Source of the DNA: UBA3071 sp965369635 | GTDB lineage: Bacteria; Chloroflexota; Anaerolineae; UBA3071 | DNA: 8,313 nucleotides | Assembly (NCBI GenBank): GCA_965369635.1 | Contig: CBDURC010000136.1 | Location: 1-8,313, forward strand | Direction: 5' to 3' | In this document: piece after piece, positions 5,512 to 8,313 of the stretch | How the letters are laid out: each line of letters starts with the position of its first letter | Numbering within the stretch: the stretch's first letter is position 1 | Made by a program: the position numbers and the translations under genes | The notes under the pieces: model-generated | The model's database searches: none | Seen by the model: the letters and a program-made list of their open reading frames with translations, nothing else | Told to the model about the DNA's origin: nothing

Positions 5512-6381
5512 CTATACCGCCAGCCCGGACACGAACAGCCAGTAGTAGAGCAGATAGGCGCCGGCGCCGATCAAGAACATGGCGCTCACCCGATGGATGT
5601 AGGGCGTCACCAGCCGCATCCAGCGACCCATGGCCCGCCGGAACAGGGCTGCACCGATGGTCACCAGGAAGATGATGGTGCCCATGCCCAGGGCGTAGCC
5701 GATAAACTGGCCGAAGGACGAGGCCAGCCCGCCACCGGTGAGCGATGTGCCCACGACCACCAGGAAGATCGGCAGCGTGCAACTCAACGAACCCACGGCA
5801 TAGACGATGCCGAAGACGAAACCGTTTTTCAGATTGCGCTCTCGCTCGATGGATACCGGCCCTGCGCCCAGAATGCTCAAGGTCTTGCCCGTCGCCAGGA
5901 TCCATATCCCCAGTGCGGCCATGGCCACCCCGATGATCAGCCCCACGTAGGGGAAGGAGGTGACCAGCCACTGGCCGCCGGCGGCGATGATGCCGCCCAC
6001 GGCAGCGAAGATCAGGATGAACCCCGCCGTCACCACGGCGGCGATGAGCACAGCTCTGAGAGTCCGGCGTGCCGTCGAGCTCTTTGCCCCCTCCGTACGC
6101 AGTTGATACATGACATAAGACGGAAGCATCAGCACGCCGCAGGGGTTCACGCTGGCGACCATGCCGGCGGCGAAGGCGTATCCCACCGGGAGCAAGACGG
6201 CCAAGTTGGCCATGCCGGCTTCGATGCCGCCCCGGAAACTGATTAGCAGGAAGAGAGAAGCTAAGACCAGCACTGCCGGCAGAATGAAGGTGCCCACCAG
6301 CGCCAGCATGCTCTGCTTTCTTGTGTCACGGTCGTATTCCAACGGCGAAGCCGTCTTTGTGGAGATGATCTTGTTCGCCAT
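5512..6381 (-). CDS. CcdA/DsbD-family transmembrane thiol-disulfide electron carrier
   Basis: A 289-residue integral membrane protein with about seven hydrophobic segments (roughly 29-49, 60-80, 108-130, 141-163, 187-210, 222-245, 262-283). Cys81 in ASVNPCGVLMLPSY and Cys201 in GSLSCTLPIF match the paired Cys of CcdA, which pass reducing equivalents from cytoplasmic thioredoxin-like donors to extracytoplasmic thioredoxin-fold proteins. The length is somewhat above typical CcdA, owing to a polar N-terminal extension of about 25 residues. The ATG at 6381 has AAGGAG (6389-6394) seven nt upstream. Upstream in the operon is a lipoprotein with a thioredoxin domain, its likely outer partner; downstream is the selenoprotein, a possible inner donor or acceptor. 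The pairing is inferred from gene order. Confidence 0.9.
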   Translation of the reverse strand: MANKIISTKTASPLEYDRDTRKQSMLALVGTFILPAVLVLASLFLLISFRGGIEAGMANLAVLLPVGYAFAAGMVASVNPCGVLMLPSYVMYQLRTEGAKSSTARRTLRAVLIAAVVTAGFILIFAAVGGIIAAGGQWLVTSFPYVGLIIGVAMAALGIWILATGKTLSILGAGPVSIERERNLKNGFVFGIVYAVGSLSCTLPIFLVVVGTSLTGGGLASSFGQFIGYALGMGTIIFLVTIGAALFRRAMGRWMRLVTPYIHRVSAMFLIGAGAYLLYYWLFVSGLAV

Positions 6382-6423
6382 AGCTCTGCTCCTTACGATT
6401 CATTGCGTGCTCTTGTGAGTCTG

Positions 6424-6459
6424 GCCTCGGCTGGGCCTACAGTACAGCCCAGCCGAGGC
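6424..6459. repeat. 13-bp perfect GC-rich hairpin in the lipoprotein-CcdA gap
   Basis: GCCTCGGCTGGGC (6424-6436) pairs perfectly with GCCCAGCCGAGGC (6447-6459) around a 10-nt loop. It lies about 50 nt after the lipoprotein stop codon and about 30 nt before the CcdA ribosome binding site. Neither strand has a T-run after the stem, so it is not a standard intrinsic terminator. It could protect the 3' end of the lipoprotein mRNA or give partial read-through, making lipoprotein levels higher than those of downstream genes. Confidence 0.7.
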
Positions 6460-6493
6460 GCTCTCCTCAAGCTCTCACCCAACCATCATCACA

Positions 6494-6521
6494 TCACACT
6501 ACATACGACACTACACACTAC
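6494..6521. repeat. Degenerate heptad repeat at the lipoprotein 3' end
   Basis: Four 7-nt steps read TCACACT, ACATACG, ACACTAC, ACACTAC; the last two are identical. The array overlaps the stop codon (6511-6513) and last codons of the lipoprotein gene and extends into the spacer. It is weaker than the other two arrays in the window but occupies the same kind of position, a gene end inside the operon. Confidence 0.4.
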
Positions 6522-8298
6522 CCGAAACATCAAGCAGCTTCTCGATGCTGTCGTATAGCTGCTTCTCCGTCAACACCCCATTCCACCTCTGCACGATCTC
6601 GCCATTGGGCTTGAGGAAGTAGTTGGCTGGTGTTCCCAATACTTTGTAACCCGTCATGATCGCGGCATCGGGGGTCGTCCCCGCAGGGTACGTGATGCTC
6701 AGTTCGTCCAACAGGTTGCGAGCGTCCTCCTCACTGCCCAGCCGCACTAAGGACCCGATGTCCACCCCCACGATGAGTACCTGGTCGCCGTACTTATCGT
6801 GCGCCTTCTGCAGGTCAGGCATCTCCGCCCGGCAGAGCGGGCAGAGGCCCGCCCACAGATTGAGCACGACCGGCTTGCCCTGGGCCAGCACCTCGGAGAA
6901 CTTGACCGCTTTGCCGCCCAGCACGTCCTCGCCCTGATAGACGATGATGTCGAAGTCGGCGAAATCTGCGCTCAGCTCCACCAGTGCGGCCACCGGCTCG
7001 GCAGCAGGCTCAGCCGTTGTCTCTGGCAGATCAGCACTGTAGATCCGCGTCTCCGGCCGGAAAGCCGCCCAGGAGAACCAAAAGTGGTTGATGCTCACCA
7101 CGGGTTCCAGTTGGCTGCCCGCCTTGGGGCCGCTCACGGCCTGGCCCAGCACGTCCCACTCGCTGCCTGTCTGCTCGTCCACGACCCGATCTCCGTCGAG
7201 GACGAAGGTCAGCATCTCGCCGTCCAGCTCACGAGAGAAAGTGGTAGCTGCGCCGACGTCGCTTCCGTCGGCGATGCTGGATGCATCCAGAGCCGAGGCG
7301 GTGCCCGGCGCCCACAGCACCACGACGGGCTCACCGCCGACGGTGTCGTTGGCCACACGGACGTCTTTCAGGACCTCATACGGATAGGCCACGGTCTCCT
7401 CATTCAGCTCGATGGTCACCACCCGGGCCATCGGCGGCAGCGCATCCGGCGTCTCCGGCCCATCGTACAGCCAGGGGCTGCTGCTCTTTTCGTCGTAGCC
7501 CACGTAGGGATTGCGGCCGTAGTCACGTCCGTCGCCGGTATCTCGCGAGAGCACCGTGCCGTCCGGATAGGTGGCCTTGAAATCCTCCCAGGCGATCATG
7601 GAAGCTGGGACGAAGGTCAATCGGCGGCCAGTGTACTTGCCGGCAATGGCCTCGCCGGTGGCCTGCTGCCACCAGGTCTCCGTCTGTCGGTCGTACATGA
7701 TCAGGTTGCTGTAGCGCAGCCGCCCGGTGGTGCCGAAGTCCAGCACCTGCCCATCGAACGTGCGCTCGAAGGCGACGCCGCTGTTGCACAGGGGGCAGAA
7801 GGTCACGGTCACAGGCTTTTCCCCGATGACGTCGTTCACGATCTCGTGCCACATCAGGATCTGGATGGGGTAGGCCCGTGCCTCGTCCCCGACCACCACC
7901 AGGATCACCGGCTCCTGTGGTTCGAGCCACTCATCGGCTTGCTCCACGCTGATGAACTTGGGGTCATCAACGGCCGGGATGCCGTCCTTGGGCGGCCCTC
8001 CCGAGAGGATCTCGCTGTAAGGCACGCTGTGTTTCCTGAAGTCGGTGCTGAACTGAGACTCAGCCCCAGCCGGAGGCGGCTCCTCAGGCAGCAACGTGGG
8101 AGGGTTGGCAGGGATTGCCGAGGGCGACGGTGTGGGCGAGACCTCAGCCGTTGGAGTCGGTGCCTCTGTGGCAATGGGTGCTGCAGGCGCTCTAGGGACA
8201 TCCACTTCCACCTCCGCCGTGGGGAGCGATATAACTTGTCCGCAGGCGCTCAGAGCCAAGGCCAAAAGGCCGATAAACAACCAAAGTGTCAAACGCAT
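6511..8298 (-). CDS. Lipoprotein fusing DUF3179 to a TlpA-like thioredoxin domain
   Basis: A 595-residue protein starting MRLTLWLF, with a lipoprotein signal ending in LSAC (Cys19) for acylation at the outer face of the membrane. A Pro/Thr/Ser-rich linker (about 25-80) precedes a DUF3179 domain (about 85-425) with MWHEIVND and TFCPLCNSG (Cys168/Cys171) and a closing INHFWFSWAAF. The C-terminal domain (about 440-595) is a TlpA/redoxin-type thioredoxin fold: VVLNLWAGLCPLCRAEMPDL with CPLC (486-489) and the cis-Pro loop GTPANYF (556-562). The ATG at 8298 is preferred over the ATG at 8313, because AGGAGG (8305-8310) lies six nt before it and would be inside the longer reading frame. It is the first gene of the operon seen here. 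The CcdA protein encoded next is its probable electron donor. The function of DUF3179 is unknown. Confidence 0.9.
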   Translation of the reverse strand: MRLTLWLFIGLLALALSACGQVISLPTAEVEVDVPRAPAAPIATEAPTPTAEVSPTPSPSAIPANPPTLLPEEPPPAGAESQFSTDFRKHSVPYSEILSGGPPKDGIPAVDDPKFISVEQADEWLEPQEPVILVVVGDEARAYPIQILMWHEIVNDVIGEKPVTVTFCPLCNSGVAFERTFDGQVLDFGTTGRLRYSNLIMYDRQTETWWQQATGEAIAGKYTGRRLTFVPASMIAWEDFKATYPDGTVLSRDTGDGRDYGRNPYVGYDEKSSSPWLYDGPETPDALPPMARVVTIELNEETVAYPYEVLKDVRVANDTVGGEPVVVLWAPGTASALDASSIADGSDVGAATTFSRELDGEMLTFVLDGDRVVDEQTGSEWDVLGQAVSGPKAGSQLEPVVSINHFWFSWAAFRPETRIYSADLPETTAEPAAEPVAALVELSADFADFDIIVYQGEDVLGGKAVKFSEVLAQGKPVVLNLWAGLCPLCRAEMPDLQKAHDKYGDQVLIVGVDIGSLVRLGSEEDARNLLDELSITYPAGTTPDAAIMTGYKVLGTPANYFLKPNGEIVQRWNGVLTEKQLYDSIEKLLDVSGSV

Positions 8299-8313
8299 GG
8301 GTAACCTCCTCAT

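Noticed and set aside
5479..6459. Intrinsic terminators at the 12-bp and 13-bp hairpins
   Set aside because: Neither has a U-tract after the stem on either strand, and both sit within a same-strand gene run.
6799..8304. Long plus-strand frame of 501 codons
   Set aside because: It is antisense to the lipoprotein gene and has no recognisable domain or ribosome binding site.
8296..8313. Start of the lipoprotein at ATG 8313
   Set aside because: It would place the AGGAGG ribosome binding site inside the coding region. The ATG at 8298 has ideal spacing and starts the signal peptide directly.

Overview
The window is GC-rich and probably comes from a Chloroflexota-like (Anaerolineae-type) bacterium, most likely anaerobic. 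This rests on a lipoprotein with a Pro/Thr/Ser-rich linker after its lipobox, a DUF3179 domain, a decayed Pro/Thr-rich C-terminal tail, and short-period repeats in gene junctions. The taxonomy is an inference from style, not a match to a known genome.

Layout: a short left segment (1-166) has no supportable gene. A promoter-like pair (167-195) precedes a single plus-strand nitroreductase-family gene (270-839). After it come a 67-nt imperfect palindrome (867-933) and a frameshifted remnant of a secreted-protein C-terminus (930-1125, minus strand). The rest, from 8298 down to 1153, is one minus-strand run of six genes in transcription order: a DUF3179-thioredoxin fusion lipoprotein, a CcdA-family membrane electron carrier, a peroxiredoxin-like protein, a MerA/lipoamide-dehydrogenase-like flavoprotein, a multi-cysteine radical SAM enzyme of the Tes/MJ0619-like type, and an ArsM-like SAM methyltransferase.

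The key observation is that the peroxiredoxin-like gene (4896-5450) is interrupted by one in-frame TGA (5322-5324) exactly where the first cysteine of the family's CxxC motif belongs. The reading frame continues with intact family sequence. A 6-bp hairpin with a 4-nt loop, G at loop position 2, lies 19 nt after the TGA, which fits the bacterial SECIS consensus. I therefore read it as one 184-residue selenoprotein with a U-x-x-C motif, which a standard annotation would split into two fragments.

Together the operon looks like a thiol/selenol redox module. A cytoplasmic NAD(P)H-disulfide oxidoreductase is translationally coupled to the selenoprotein. A CcdA-type protein could pass electrons across the membrane to a surface-anchored thioredoxin domain. 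A radical SAM enzyme and a thiol-rich methyltransferase sit at the 3' end. The substrate is unknown; metalloid or other thiophilic chemistry is one hypothesis. The four non-overlapping gene junctions carry hairpins and/or degenerate 7- or 8-nt repeat arrays, including a head-to-head array of RRRRCGY heptads.
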